A DNA stretch of 64,000 nt from Paenibacillus validus NBRC 15382 (GCF_004000985.1 NZ_BIMH01000007.1:62001-126000); one strand, 5' to 3'; numbered from the stretch's first letter, positions 1 to 8,969 are shown. Numbers and translations: made by a program. Notes: generated from the letters alone by a model not told the origin.

Positions 1-449
1 ACCGAGCAGTTCGGATACCCTACAAATTCCAGCGCGAGCCTCGTATCGTAGGCTTGCGCGATATCGGCCAATTCATGGAGGACTTTCACGGTTTCCTCTT
101 TAATTTGACTCTTCGTATAGTCCCCGATATCAAAGGTCGGAACGACGATAATCGTCTTGCAATCGATGACCTTGCCCACTTCGCAAAGAAACTTCAGATC
201 GTCCTTGATTTGCCGATATCCCGGTTCGTCTCTATGGTTGATATACTCCAACGCGTTGAAGGCATACGGTTTAATGCGATTCCGCTCAAAAAACTGTTTG
301 AGCTCCTCTACCGTATGATTCTCCAAGTACGCCTTCAGTTTATCCAAGCGGATTTCGATCAGATCGTATCCGTATTTCTCGCAAACCTCCAAGTCCTGCT
401 GCAATGTCGAATACTTCATCGTTGTCGCTTGATTAAAAGCTATTTTCAC
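1..449 (-). CDS. iolI: IolI-like sugar isomerase/epimerase (partial, runs off window)
   Basis: TIM-barrel protein of the AP-endonuclease-2 superfamily. The visible 149 codons begin VKIAFNQATTMKYSTLQQDL and contain DLEVCEKYGYDLIEIR and ALEFVGYPN. These stretches match the layout of Bacillus subtilis IolI (2-keto-myo-inositol isomerase) as I recall it: FNEATT, DLELCEKHGYDYIEIR, ALEFVGHPQ. IolI interconverts inososes, so it would act in the cytoplasm on an inositol-derived ketone. The start is a GTG at 447-449 with a weak ribosome binding site; an in-frame ATG lies ten codons further in. It follows the ABC ATPase gene by 41 bases on the same strand and is the last gene seen of that operon. The C-terminal part lies beyond base 1. 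Family placement is firm; the exact substrate is inferred. Confidence 0.82.
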   Translation of the reverse strand, partial: MKIAFNQATTMKYSTLQQDLEVCEKYGYDLIEIRLDKLKAYLENHTVEELKQFFERNRIKPYAFNALEYINHRDEPGYRQIKDDLKFLCEVGKVIDCKTIIVVPTFDIGDYTKSQIKEETVKVLHELADIAQAYDTRLALEFVGYPNCS

Positions 450-490
450 AGGAGCCACCGCTTTCTACAAGTATCTGTCTTCTTCAATCG

Positions 491-1984
491 TTAACTGTAC
501 GCCAATTCCATAATTTTTTCCTGATTCGCTTCCGCGCGGCTGAGCTCGCCCTTCTTGCGCCCTTCATGCATAACGACGACTCTGTCGCTCATGCCCAACA
601 CTTCCGGGAGCTCGGAAGAAATCATGATAATCGCTTTTCCCGTCTGCGCCAATCTGGACATCAGCTTATGAATTTCGGATTTAGCTCCGACGTCGATCCC
701 CCGTGTCGGTTCATCCAGAATGAGAATGTCCGGGTTGTTCAACAGCCATCTTGCGAGCAGCACTTTTTGCTGGTTGCCTCCGCTTAAATTCATGATGAGC
801 TGATCCAGACTTGGCGTTTTGATGCTCAGCCGTTCAACGAACAAGTTGCACATGTCGGTGACGAGCTTTCTCTTAATAAAACCGCCTCTATTCAAATAGC
901 TGTCGATGCTGGAGATGATCATATTATCCCGGATCGAGATAGGCAGGAAGGCTCCCGTAATTTTGCGGTCCTCCGTCAATAAGCCGATCTTGTGTTTAAT
1001 CGCATCCCGGGGCGAACGGATGCTCACCTTGACCCCGTTGATGTAGATTTCGCCGGCATCAGGCGGGTGAATGCCGAAGATGCTCTCGATGACCTCGGTC
1101 CTTCCTGCGCCCATCAATCCGGCAATACCCAGAATCTCTCCTTTTCTTACATCAAAGCTGATGTTGTTAAACTTGCCTTCGCGCGACAGGTTTTTGACGG
1201 ACAGCACAACTTCCCCGATATCCGCATCTTCCTTATGAAACACCTGCTTGATCTCCCGACCGACCATCATTTGGATCAGCGATTCCTGGTCCAGCTCTTT
1301 CGCCGCTTTGGTGCCGACATATTGACCGTCTCTGAACACGGTAATGTCGTCGCAAATCCGGAAAATTTCATCCATCTTGTGCGAAATATAGATAATGGAA
1401 ACTCCTTTGGCCTTGAGCGATCCGATAATGGCGAACAGCTGTTCAACCTCTTTATCGGTAATAGCGGACGTCGGTTCGTCCATAATGATCAAATCCGCGT
1501 TGTAAGAAACCGCCGTGGCAATCTCCACCATTTGCGTGTTGGCGATGCTGAGATCAATCATTTTGGCGTTCGGATCGATATCGATTTTCAACGTTTCAAA
1601 CAGCTTGCGGGTATCCTCCACCATTTTTTTCTTGTCGAGCCATCCGAATCCTGTCGTCGTTTCCCGCCCCAAATAAATATTTTCCGCTACCGTCATCTGC
1701 GGGATCGGGCTCAGTTCCTGATGAATCATCGAAATGCCCCGGCTCAGCGCATCCTTCGATCCGGACAGCTTGATTTCCTGACCTTTGAATTTCACCGTTC
1801 CCTGATCGGGCGTATAAATGCCGAAGATGATTTTCATCAGCGTCGATTTGCCCGCACCGTTCTCTCCCATCAAGGCATGAACCGTGCCTTTTCGGACTTT
1901 CAACTGGATGTCGTCCAGCGCTTTCACACCAGGGAACGTTTTGGTAATATGCTCCAGTTCCAATATGTAATCGTTGGCCATCAT
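491..1984 (-). CDS. sugar ABC transporter ATP-binding protein (RbsA/CUT2 type)
   Basis: Duplicated ATPase of a CUT2 sugar importer, about 497 residues. The first nucleotide-binding domain has Walker [10 protein letters not shown] near residue 40 and Walker [11 protein letters not shown]. The second has the degenerate P-loop GLMGAGRTE, signature LSGGNQQK and Walker [13 protein letters not shown]. This is the usual length and layout of RbsA, MglA and XylG. A GAGGTG ribosome binding site lies just before two consecutive ATG codons, at 1984 and 1981; either could be used, and a GTG at 1990 overlaps the binding site. It works with the permease at 3743-4732 and the binding protein at 4989-5993, although a chemotaxis gene separates it from them. 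The transported sugar is unknown; the iolI-like neighbour suggests an inositol or related polyol. Confidence 0.93.
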   Translation of the reverse strand: MMANDYILELEHITKTFPGVKALDDIQLKVRKGTVHALMGENGAGKSTLMKIIFGIYTPDQGTVKFKGQEIKLSGSKDALSRGISMIHQELSPIPQMTVAENIYLGRETTTGFGWLDKKKMVEDTRKLFETLKIDIDPNAKMIDLSIANTQMVEIATAVSYNADLIIMDEPTSAITDKEVEQLFAIIGSLKAKGVSIIYISHKMDEIFRICDDITVFRDGQYVGTKAAKELDQESLIQMMVGREIKQVFHKEDADIGEVVLSVKNLSREGKFNNISFDVRKGEILGIAGLMGAGRTEVIESIFGIHPPDAGEIYINGVKVSIRSPRDAIKHKIGLLTEDRKITGAFLPISIRDNMIISSIDSYLNRGGFIKRKLVTDMCNLFVERLSIKTPSLDQLIMNLSGGNQQKVLLARWLLNNPDILILDEPTRGIDVGAKSEIHKLMSRLAQTGKAIIMISSELPEVLGMSDRVVVMHEGRKKGELSRAEANQEKIMELAYS

Positions 1985-2002
1985 AATCACCTCGTTTGGA
2001 TT

Positions 2003-3691
2003 TCAGACTCTGAATTGATGAACCGTTCGGTGCAGTTTCTCGGCCATGGCATACAGCGTGTTTGCATGGGCCGTATTTTGCTGAAGAAATGCCAGCTGTT
2101 CCTCCGTAACCGCCGTTACACTTTGTGTCCCGGTTGCTATCGTCTCCGAGAAGCCCGATATTTGCTCCACCGATTGGACGATTTTCTCCGAATGGTTCGA
2201 TAAGTGGCGCAGCGATTCCGAGACGTCGCGGATTTGTTCCGTCGTATCCTGAACCAAATCTCGGATTCCGCCGAACAGGTCTCCGACGGCCGTCGAGGCG
2301 TTGATCCCTCTGGAAACCTCCACGACCATCTCTTCAACGGATTGGACCGCGAACATCGTCTCCGTTTGAATGCCGGTCACAAGCTCGGTGACCCGTCCCG
2401 CCGAATCATTCGTCTGCTGCGACAGTTTGCGGATTTCCGAGGTGATGACCGCGAATCCACGCCCGTGCTCTCCCGCTCTTGCCGCTTCAATCCCCGCATT
2501 TAATGAAAGCAGATTCGTTTGCGTCGCAATCGAAGAAATCACTTTATTAATATCGTCGATTTCGCGCGATCTGGCCCTCAACGTTTGCATGGTATGCTCT
2601 AACTGACTCATCAGCTTCTGAATCGTTTCCATCTGGTTCGTGATTCCGTTGATCTCACGGTCACCCTCCACGGCCTTCTCCAGCGCGTTTCCGGCAATTC
2701 CCATGGCGTGCTGGCTGCTTTGATCGATCCGGCGAATGTCCGAGGCCATATCGTAAACAGCTTGCAAGCTGCTTTCCACGCTCTGTACCTGATTTTCCGT
2801 GCTCTCCGATAAATGCGTCATGATTTCGGCGACATGCTCGGCAGCTTTCCCCGTCTGTTCCGTCCCTTCGGACACTTCTTTAGATACGGCGATGACTTCA
2901 CCGGCGCCCTGGTTGATTTCTACGACCAAATGATGCAAATTGTTCTTCATCTGATTGAAAGCTTCAGCCAGTTGTCCGAGCTCATCCCGCCTCGTTGCCT
3001 GCACATCCGCAATCGCAAGATCGCCGCCGGAGATCGACTTGGCCGTCTCCGACAACTGGCGCAGCGGCTTCGAGATCATCCTTGAGATGAAATACCCGAT
3101 GATTAAAGCCAGCACGAGATTGATGACGCTGACGGAGATGACCAGCCTGCGAATATCGGTGATGACGGTTTGACTCGCCGCCTTCTCTGCATTCATCAAT
3201 TGGTCCTGCTTGTCGGACAACTGCCCGGCGAACTTGACAATCACGACGCCAAGCGGAAGTATACCGGTTTTCGCTTCCTGAACGGCGCTTTCCAACTGAT
3301 CTTTGGGAAGCCCGAATATCCGGTCCACCTTCTCCTTATATTGCTTGTTCAGTTTGATCGTATACTCCAGCTGCTCCAGCATTGCAGGATCGGCAAGCGC
3401 GCTTTTCATCTGCGCGAACAATTCGTCCATGCGTGCGTTCGTATTCGAAAAGTCCGTCTTAAAGAAGGCATCCTTGGTCAATAAATAAGCGTTCAAATTA
3501 CCGTTTTGCGTGGTTGCGTAATATTTGAGGTTGTCCGCGTAAGACTTCATGACGGCATGACGGTCTAAGATGTTGGAAAGGGACTGATCGATTCGATTCA
3601 AGGAAAGATAATACATGGTACCCGCACAACCGGCGATCACGGCGATAACCAGAAAACCGGCCAGCAGTTTTTGCAGAATGGATATTCTCAT
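2003..3691 (-). CDS. methyl-accepting chemotaxis protein
   Basis: Membrane chemoreceptor of 562 residues. It has an N-terminal membrane segment (roughly residues 7-28), an extracellular helical sensor of about 150 residues, a second membrane segment (about 183-203), a HAMP domain, and a long coiled-coil signalling domain. The conserved tip is present as [20 protein letters not shown] followed by [18 protein letters not shown]. It would signal through CheA and CheW. It sits inside a sugar ABC operon, 12 bases upstream of the ATPase start and 51 bases after the permease. This suggests that it senses the same substrate, directly or through the binding protein. The extracellular part resembles a four-helix-bundle sensor in composition, but the ligand cannot be read from the sequence. 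Confidence 0.93.
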   Translation of the reverse strand: MRISILQKLLAGFLVIAVIAGCAGTMYYLSLNRIDQSLSNILDRHAVMKSYADNLKYYATTQNGNLNAYLLTKDAFFKTDFSNTNARMDELFAQMKSALADPAMLEQLEYTIKLNKQYKEKVDRIFGLPKDQLESAVQEAKTGILPLGVVIVKFAGQLSDKQDQLMNAEKAASQTVITDIRRLVISVSVINLVLALIIGYFISRMISKPLRQLSETAKSISGGDLAIADVQATRRDELGQLAEAFNQMKNNLHHLVVEINQGAGEVIAVSKEVSEGTEQTGKAAEHVAEIMTHLSESTENQVQSVESSLQAVYDMASDIRRIDQSSQHAMGIAGNALEKAVEGDREINGITNQMETIQKLMSQLEHTMQTLRARSREIDDINKVISSIATQTNLLSLNAGIEAARAGEHGRGFAVITSEIRKLSQQTNDSAGRVTELVTGIQTETMFAVQSVEEMVVEVSRGINASTAVGDLFGGIRDLVQDTTEQIRDVSESLRHLSNHSEKIVQSVEQISGFSETIATGTQSVTAVTEEQLAFLQQNTAHANTLYAMAEKLHRTVHQFRV

Positions 3692-3742
3692 CTTGTAACC
3701 CCCCCTTTCCCGTCATTCCCCGAGTCATCTCTTGACATTCTC

Positions 3743-4732
3743 TTACTTTTTCTTGTTCTTCTTCGAGTCGATAAATACGGCTACCGTGATGATGACGCCC
3801 TTCAAAATTTGCTGCCAGTACGAGGACACGTTCAGCAAATCCAACCCGTTGTTCATGACCCCGATGATCAGCGCGCCGATAACCGTGCCGCCGATCGTAC
3901 CGATGCCGCCGGAAAGACTCGTTCCCCCGATAACGGCTGCAGCGATCGCGTCAAGCTCATACATCATACCGGCCGTCGGCTGACCGGATGCAATCCGGGA
4001 AGTCAGAATGATACCGGCAATCGCGGACAGCAAGCCGGCATAACCGTAAATCAGTATTTTATATTTTTCCACATTAACGCCTGCAATCACAGCCGCTTGT
4101 TCGTTGCCGCCGATCGCATAAATATATTTACCGAACTTCGTTCTGTTCAGAATAATGTAGGACACAAGAGCCACAATGAAAAAGATGATAATCGGCATAG
4201 GAATTCCTAGTACGCTGCCTTGCCCGATGAACTTGAAGGAGTCGGAAAGATTGCCGATCGGCTTCCCGCCGGTAAACAGCAAGGCGGCTCCTCTAGCTGC
4301 TGTCATCATGCCCAAAGTGACGATGAATGGAGCAATCCGCCCTTTGGCAATAATCGTTCCGCTGATTAGACCCGTGCCCGCTCCGATAGCCAGCCCGACC
4401 AGAAGCGCAAGGGCCAGCGGAAAGCTGCCGGGGTGCGACATGCTGGCGACGACGACGGACGTAAGGGCGATGACGGATCCGGAAGACAGGTCGATTCCCG
4501 TCGTAATAATGATCATAGTCACGCCGATGGCGACGATACCTACCACGGACATCTGTCTAATAATGTTCAAAATATTGCCTGAGGTGAAAAACGTAGGGGA
4601 CAGCAAGGACATGAGAATGACGAGACCGATCAATATGAGCAGCATGCCGTAACGACCGAGCAAAGCTTTCGCCTTCGTTGAACGTTCTTGCGGACCCGGT
4701 TTTTGGCCCTGTACAATTACAGTTTCTTTCAT
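3743..4732 (-). CDS. sugar ABC transporter permease (RbsC/CUT2 type)
   Basis: Polytopic membrane protein of 329 residues. It has the CUT2 permease hallmarks: TTGIDLSSGSVIAL near the middle of the N-terminal half, the loop with GGNEQAAVIAGVNV, and the C-terminal AAAVIGGTSLSGGIGTIGG. The length is normal for RbsC. The start is an ATG preceded by GGAGG at good spacing. The C-terminus ends in a lysine-rich tail (DSKKNKKK), which by the positive-inside rule is likely cytoplasmic. It pairs with the binding protein upstream (4989-5993) and the ATPase at 491-1984. A hairpin at 4903-4934 lies between the binding-protein gene and this gene. Substrate unknown. Confidence 0.94.
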   Translation of the reverse strand: MKETVIVQGQKPGPQERSTKAKALLGRYGMLLILIGLVILMSLLSPTFFTSGNILNIIRQMSVVGIVAIGVTMIIITTGIDLSSGSVIALTSVVVASMSHPGSFPLALALLVGLAIGAGTGLISGTIIAKGRIAPFIVTLGMMTAARGAALLFTGGKPIGNLSDSFKFIGQGSVLGIPMPIIIFFIVALVSYIILNRTKFGKYIYAIGGNEQAAVIAGVNVEKYKILIYGYAGLLSAIAGIILTSRIASGQPTAGMMYELDAIAAAVIGGTSLSGGIGTIGGTVIGALIIGVMNNGLDLLNVSSYWQQILKGVIITVAVFIDSKKNKKK

Positions 4733-4902
4733 ATGCTTATCCTCCAGTATGAATGTGTTTCTTTAAATCGCGTCCGGCTTGCGTCAACACGGACTACATA
4801 TGTAATAGCATCCTTCGGTGGAAGAAATGACTTTCTTTTCGCCGTTGAGCCTTGAATGAACTGCATCTCATAGACCAAACATCGTGCTTAAAGACTTGTT
4901 GC

Positions 4903-4934
4903 GGAAGGACACATCCCGGATGGGGTGTCCTTCC
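4903..4934 (-). other. intercistronic hairpin after the binding-protein gene
   Basis: GGAAGGACAC at 4903-4912 is perfectly complementary to GTGTCCTTCC at 4925-4934, giving a 10 bp stem with a 12-base loop. It lies in the 256-base gap between the abundant binding protein and the permease. There is no run of T after it, so it is more likely an RNA-stabilising or partial-termination element that keeps binding-protein levels above those of the membrane subunits than a full terminator. Nothing else recognisable was seen in this gap. Confidence 0.5.
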
Positions 4935-4988
4935 ACGCTGAATGTCGTTCGAATGAAACTATAAAACTATAAGGCTACCCGTATTGGA

Positions 4989-5993
4989 TTACTGCCATTT
5001 TTTGATGTACTCTTCCACGTTGGCTTTGGTCACAAGCTCATAAGGAATGTAAACATTCTTTTCTACCTTCTCGCCTTTTGCCGCTTTAATAGCCGTTTCC
5101 AATGCGCCCCTGCCTTGGCCGTCCGCATTTTGGAACACGGTGACATGCAGCTTGCCGGATTTCACGAACTCGAGCGCATCCGGGGTTGCATCGACGCCTG
5201 CGAACACGATGTCCTTCGCTTTGCCTGCCGCTTCCGCCGCCATAATCGCGCCGATCGCCATTTCGTCGTTGTTGGAGACAACCGCATCGATTTTTTGACC
5301 GGAGTTCAACCAGTTCTCCATCAGAGCCATTCCTTTGGCACGATCCCAGGAACCCGTTCCTTCCAGTACCAATTTCATCTCAGGGTTCTTGCTGATGATT
5401 TGTTTATTTCCTTCAGTCCGTTTGATTTGCGCTTCCTGCCCCGATTGTCCGGTCATGATGCCGATATTTCCTTTGTTATTCAGCAGCTTGGCCACTTCTT
5501 CCATCTCCATAATGCCCGCCGTAATGGATTCGGAACCAACGTAGGACGTCGCTTTATCCACACCATCATAAGAACGGTTCACAACGACGATCGGAATGTT
5601 GGCTTTATTGGCGCGGTCCACCATGTCTACAATGGATACCGTATCGACCGGAACAATCGCAATCGCGTTAACCTTCTGCGAGATGAAATTCTCAACTTGC
5701 GCCAGCTGTTTGTTCGCATCATTCTGCGCGTCAACGTAGGTCACTTCGACATCTTTCTGAGTCGCCTGGTATTTCTTCATCCCGTCCTGCAGATAGCTCA
5801 GCCACTTGTCGCTAAAGTCCGGGAGCGCGGCGCCGATCACGATTTTTTTACCGCCGGAAGCGGCATCATTACCACCGGAAGGCTTGGCCCCGCTTTGATC
5901 CGGTGCTGTGGATTGGTTAGTGCCGGAAGAACAAGCGGAAACGATCATTGCAAACACCAAACTTAACAATAGGACCATGCTGAATTTTTTCAT
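4989..5993 (-). CDS. sugar ABC transporter substrate-binding lipoprotein
   Basis: Secreted binding protein of 334 residues in the RbsB / periplasmic-binding-protein-4 family. The signal peptide ends in a lipobox (IVSAC), so the mature protein should be anchored to the outer face of the membrane by Cys21. A serine/glycine-rich linker follows, then the two-lobed domain with typical stretches such as NANKANIPIVVVNR-type lobes and VVSNNDEMAIGA. The ATG start is preceded by GAGGGGGAAG. It is the first gene of the operon after the LacI regulator and a long regulatory gap. The ligand is probably a pentose, hexose or inositol; the iolI-like gene in the operon favours inositol, by inference only. Confidence 0.93.
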   Translation of the reverse strand: MKKFSMVLLLSLVFAMIVSACSSGTNQSTAPDQSGAKPSGGNDAASGGKKIVIGAALPDFSDKWLSYLQDGMKKYQATQKDVEVTYVDAQNDANKQLAQVENFISQKVNAIAIVPVDTVSIVDMVDRANKANIPIVVVNRSYDGVDKATSYVGSESITAGIMEMEEVAKLLNNKGNIGIMTGQSGQEAQIKRTEGNKQIISKNPEMKLVLEGTGSWDRAKGMALMENWLNSGQKIDAVVSNNDEMAIGAIMAAEAAGKAKDIVFAGVDATPDALEFVKSGKLHVTVFQNADGQGRGALETAIKAAKGEKVEKNVYIPYELVTKANVEEYIKKWQ

Positions 5994-6255
5994 AGTACTT
6001 CCCCCTCAACGAGTTTGATCAAGCGCTCTCCTGTGACTGACTAGACGCTATAACTCACTTACTGGATGGTGTAAACTCCCAGTCTTTCCTTTCCTCACCT
6101 CCTTAAAGTGTGATGTAAGCGTTCGCAGGATACGGCGTTCGTGGTTCGTTCTTCTTGCGGACGACGGACATTTCTCCAGCCACCTCGTGAATCCTGCATC
6201 GATTTGCTGCCGCTTACTCGTCTTATCATCGCCTGCAAGCTTCTTTACGTAAATT

Positions 6256-6273
6256 GGGTTAAGCGCTTTACCC
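6256..6273. promoter_or_regulatory. LacI-type operator 1
   Basis: GGGTTAAGCGCTTTACCC is an almost perfect 18-base palindrome centred on GCGC, the core of many LacI/GalR-family operators. It lies about 53 bases downstream of the predicted start of transcription of the ABC operon. It shares its core, TTAAGCGCTTTACC, with the site at 6313-6330. The centres are 57 bases apart. The neighbouring LacI regulator is the obvious candidate to bind it. Confidence 0.7.
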
Positions 6274-6312
6274 TTTATAAAGTAAAGCACTCATTCCAGA
6301 GAAACATTTACT

Positions 6313-6330
6313 AGATTAAGCGCTTTACCT
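6313..6330. promoter_or_regulatory. LacI-type operator 2
   Basis: AGATTAAGCGCTTTACCT repeats the core of the site at 6256-6273. It starts two bases after the -10 element of the minus-strand promoter at 6333-6361, so a bound repressor would cover the transcription start. Confidence 0.7.
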
Positions 6331-6332
6331 GC

Positions 6333-6361
6333 ATTTTACTATAACCTTTTATTTCTTGCAA
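6333..6361 (-). promoter_or_regulatory. promoter of the first ABC operon
   Basis: On the minus strand TTGCAA (6356-6361) and TAAAAT (6333-6338) are separated by 17 bases, a good sigma-A promoter. Operator 2 follows at once and operator 1 lies further downstream, the usual layout for LacI-family repression of a sugar operon. Confidence 0.6.
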
Positions 6362-6477
6362 TCCCTTTCATAAGAATTTTGTCGGTATACGAACAGGCAT
6401 CCTCCTGCCGGATCGAATTTTATGCTGCTGAACCATCCTGCTGCCACTGCCGGCAGTTTGGCGCAGCCAACCCTAAA

Positions 6478-6510
6478 GTAAGCGCTTCCTTTTCGGGGTA
6501 ATCGATTACC
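6478..6510. promoter_or_regulatory. upstream operator-like palindromes
   Basis: GTAAGCGCTTCC (6478-6489) repeats the core AAGCGCTT of the two operators. Eight bases further lies GGTAATCGATTACC (6497-6510), a perfect 14-base palindrome with a different centre. They lie between the lacI gene and the operon promoter, so they could be auxiliary operators for looping or for a second regulator. A role is inferred from the symmetry only. Confidence 0.45.
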
Positions 6511-6587
6511 TTTTTAGCACATTTTAATTTATTTGCTCTTTTTTTGCAACAAAGTTCTTGGTTATTTCCGATTTTCGCCATGCTTTC

Positions 6588-7592
6588 TTACTTTTTCTTC
6601 GAGGTGGAATTTCGAATCACGAGCTGTGGGGGCATTTTTATGTTCTGCTTGAGATTCGCTTGGCGTTCAATTTTGTCAATCAGCATATCGATTGCTTTTT
6701 TCCCCAATTCATGGACCGGCATCGCAATGGAAGAAAGTTCAGGAACTACGATTGTACACATTTGTGTGTTATCGAAGCCGATGACAGACAGTTCGTCCGG
6801 GACTGTAAGATGACGTTTTCTGGCCGCTTGCATAACCCCAATCGCCATGATATCGTTACATCCGAATATCGCAGTGGGCCTATCCGTCAAATCCAATAAA
6901 GTTCCGGCGGCGATTTCCGCATCTGCCATTTTGGAGCGGGTTATGACAATCATGTTGTCCTCCGCGCTAAGCCCGGCACTGCGCAAAGCCGATGTGTACC
7001 CGCGGATTCGCTCCCGGCAGCTGATCGAATCGTCAGCAATAACGCCTATTTTTTCGTGTTTCAGGGAGATCAAATGCTCGGTCGCCATAAATCCGCCCCA
7101 ATAATCGTCGACGGTCACACTATCGATGGCCATTTCCGGCCGCTCGTGCGCAAAGAGCACGACGGGAACTTCATCTTGAAGCAGCTCGCTCAGCAGCTCT
7201 TCGTTGCTAAATTTTGAAGCGATAATAAAACCGTCGACCTTCTTTTGCCTTAATAGCGTAATATGTTTTGCTTCTTTCTCCGGATTATTGTCGGTACTGC
7301 ACATCACGATACTGAAACCAAGTTCTTGCCCGCGATCCTCGATATGCTTCAAGTACTGCGCATAAATCGGGTTATCCATATCCGGGATCAGCAGTGCGAT
7401 CTGGTACGTGCATTTCCCCTTCAATGCGGAAGCCAGTACATTAGGCCGATATCGCATCTCGTCCATGATTTGGTAAATTTTCTCCTTCGTCCTATCGCTT
7501 ATTCTTCCCTTGTTGTTGATAACCTTGGAAACAGTAGCGGTCGAAACACCTGCGACCTTGGCGATGTCATAAATGGTCGGCTTCATAGGCAT
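6588..7592 (-). CDS. LacI-family transcriptional regulator
   Basis: 334-residue repressor. The N-terminal helix-turn-helix reads DIAKVAGVSTATVSKVIN and is followed by the hinge region that contacts the minor groove. The sugar-binding core has typical elements such as VDGFIIASKFSNEELL, AIFGCNDIMAIG and VIGFDNTQMC. The length is normal. It lies directly upstream of the CUT2 operon on the same strand, with operator-like palindromes between them, so it most likely represses that operon until the transported sugar or a derivative binds. The start used is the ATG at 7592; a second ATG two codons later is possible. The ribosome binding site is weak. Confidence 0.93.
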   Translation of the reverse strand: MPMKPTIYDIAKVAGVSTATVSKVINNKGRISDRTKEKIYQIMDEMRYRPNVLASALKGKCTYQIALLIPDMDNPIYAQYLKHIEDRGQELGFSIVMCSTDNNPEKEAKHITLLRQKKVDGFIIASKFSNEELLSELLQDEVPVVLFAHERPEMAIDSVTVDDYWGGFMATEHLISLKHEKIGVIADDSISCRERIRGYTSALRSAGLSAEDNMIVITRSKMADAEIAAGTLLDLTDRPTAIFGCNDIMAIGVMQAARKRHLTVPDELSVIGFDNTQMCTIVVPELSSIAMPVHELGKKAIDMLIDKIERQANLKQNIKMPPQLVIRNSTSKKK

Positions 7593-7743
7593 TACACTCT
7601 TTCTTTTGATGAAAACATGTCATTTGATTTGTTATTGTACTATAATACCAATGAAAACACTACCATTTACTTTTTTTTGAAACCAACAGACTTTTCGGGA
7701 ATTGTATTGCGGTCACGCCCACTGAACTCCGCAAACAGCAAAA

Positions 7744-7775
7744 GATCCCGGAGGCACTATAGCAACTGCGGGACC
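7744..7775 (-). terminator. rho-independent terminator of the 7786-8151 gene
   Basis: On the minus strand GGTCCCG and CGGGATC pair (one G-U) around an 18-base loop and are followed by CTTTTG. It lies just downstream of the small membrane-protein gene that ends at 7786. Confidence 0.5.
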
Positions 7776-7785
7776 CTTGCTTGCG

Positions 7786-8151
7786 CTATTTATCCAAATG
7801 GATGTTGAACCCGAGAATCGTATCTTTGCGGTGCCGCTCGATCTCCAGCAGCGTTTCGATCCTGGCATCCTCCGGAGCATGCTGCTCCAGGAACTTACGG
7901 AACGCCACCATGAATTGAATCTCCATGTTCAGTTCATTGTAGTTATTCGGATAACCTTCGAGCGTCCGAAGGTTATCCTCCCATTCCGCCAAGTCCGTGC
8001 TCGCGCTCTCTCCCTCCCGTACTCTTCGGGTGAGCTCGCGAAGCCTGGAGAGCGCTTTTCCCAGGGGCCCGGTGCGCTTGTGTCTTTGACGCAGCACATA
8101 GCCGGCCAGCAGCAGCAGCCCCAAACCGATCCAAGCTCCAAACTGTTCCAT
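7786..8151 (-). CDS. small membrane-anchored protein of unknown function
   Basis: 121 residues; I do not recognise a named family. One hydrophobic segment at the N-terminus (GAWIGLGLLLLAGYVL, about residues 5-20) is followed by basic residues (RQRHKRTG). The protein is therefore probably anchored with a cytoplasmic, charged, mostly helical domain. That domain is rich in E, R, L and N and reads like a coiled coil near LSRLRELTRRVREGE. It stands alone, between a LacI gene and a divergent YdjM-like gene. A GGTGATG-like ribosome binding site precedes the ATG. A terminator-like hairpin follows the gene, which supports it being real. Confidence 0.65.
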   Translation of the reverse strand: MEQFGAWIGLGLLLLAGYVLRQRHKRTGPLGKALSRLRELTRRVREGESASTDLAEWEDNLRTLEGYPNNYNELNMEIQFMVAFRKFLEQHAPEDARIETLLEIERHRKDTILGFNIHLDK

Positions 8152-8367
8152 CCCATCACCATTTTCGCGAAAATTGGAAACAACCCTTATCCCAACCGTT
8201 GAAGCAAAGTTCGTTCCCCATTATATCACAGCCCGCCTCGGCTTGTATCCGGCTTCAAACAGCGGTGTACCGGAAACTGTCCATGAATTTTTTCTGCTGT
8301 CACCTACCGTAATCGGATGTACGATCCGAAAACTATACTGTTCTGCATCATGTTTGGGGTATATGCT

Positions 8368-8376
8368 AAGGAGGAG
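8368..8376 (+). promoter_or_regulatory. strong ribosome binding site without a canonical start codon
   Basis: AAGGAGGAG is a near-perfect Shine-Dalgarno sequence, directly after an in-frame TAA (8367-8369). The codons that follow are GTT TTT ATA TTA CAA AAA, with no ATG, GTG or TTG until 8415, so this site must serve an unusual start at ATA 8382 or TTA 8385. Confidence 0.7.
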
Positions 8377-8381
8377 TTTTT

Positions 8382-8876
8382 ATATTACAAAAAACACACA
8401 GCGCGGCAGGGCTCGTGGCTGCTGAAATCACGCTTGTTTATCATGACGTGACTTTTTTATCCTGGGAGGCGGCCGGGGCTCTTCTGCTTGGTTGCTTAGC
8501 CGGCACTTTGGCCGATGTAGATAAACAGGGGTCGACGATGGCCAGGGTGCTTTTTCCGTTGTCGGCGCTGCTCCGCATTCTGAACGTACGTCACAGGACG
8601 GTTACGCATTCCTGTCTGTTTATCGGGGCTTTAATGCTTCTGGCTCTTCCTTTGCCCGTACTTTATTACTGGGTATTCATCGCCGCCTATGCTTCACACC
8701 CGCTTATCGATTTACTCAATGAGAAGGGCGTGCAGCTGTTCTGGCCGCTGAAATTGAAAGTTCGCGTACTTCCCAAATTTCTGGCTGTGGATACGGGATC
8801 GATGAGCGAGACGGTATTTCAATGGCTGCTGCTTGCCATAAGCTTGTGGATTCCTTTCAGAACGATTGAATTCTGA
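8382..8876 (+). CDS. YdjM-like membrane-bound metal-dependent hydrolase (DUF457); unusual start
   Basis: Multi-pass membrane protein of about 164 residues. It shows the family pattern of an early T-H-S-A-A-G-L, an acidic GTLADVDKQGS and the histidine motif NVRHRTVTHS. The family is annotated as membrane-bound metal-dependent hydrolases of poorly known substrate. The conserved THSAAGL lies upstream of the first conventional start, a GTG at 8415, and downstream of the strong ribosome binding site at 8368-8376. I therefore place the start at ATA 8382 (5-base spacing), with TTA 8385 (8-base spacing) as the alternative. If translation really began at the GTG, the first conserved histidine would be lost. 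It is transcribed away from the 7786-8151 gene. Confidence 0.72.
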   Translation: MLQKTHSAAGLVAAEITLVYHDVTFLSWEAAGALLLGCLAGTLADVDKQGSTMARVLFPLSALLRILNVRHRTVTHSCLFIGALMLLALPLPVLYYWVFIAAYASHPLIDLLNEKGVQLFWPLKLKVRVLPKFLAVDTGSMSETVFQWLLLAISLWIPFRTIEF

Positions 8877-8914
8877 GCACCAAGCTTTCCTTGAGTGCCT
8901 GCCAATCATGCCAA

Positions 8915-8966
8915 AAGGATAGTCACACTGCCGGTCATGCGCCGCCGCTGCAGGTAGACTATCCTT
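8915..8966. terminator. bidirectional terminator between convergent genes
   Basis: AAGGATAGTC (8915-8924) pairs perfectly with GACTATCCTT (8957-8966). T-rich sequence follows on both strands. It separates the plus-strand YdjM-like gene from the minus-strand TVP38 gene. Confidence 0.6.
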
Positions 8967-8969
8967 GTT

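Larger units (their letters stand above)
5994..6587. other. 594-base regulatory gap upstream of the first ABC operon
   Basis: No credible gene is present here. The gap holds one good promoter on the minus strand (6333-6361), two LacI-type palindromes just downstream of it (6256-6273 and 6313-6330), a partial third copy around 6478-6489, and a perfect 14-base palindrome at 6497-6510. The remaining part, about 5994-6250, is the untranslated leader of the binding-protein mRNA, in which no known riboswitch was recognised. Confidence 0.6.

Noticed and set aside
992-2203. Open frame of 403 codons on the plus strand opposite the first ABC ATPase
   Set aside because: It is antisense to a gene with full ATPase motifs, has biased, histidine- and arginine-rich composition and no ribosome binding site.
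6048-6290. Minus-strand frame of 80 codons in the regulatory gap
   Set aside because: It covers an operator and the mRNA leader and reads as random sequence.
8174-8425. Plus-strand frame of 83 codons before the YdjM-like gene
   Set aside because: It overlaps the ribosome binding site and start of the real gene in another frame and has no family features.
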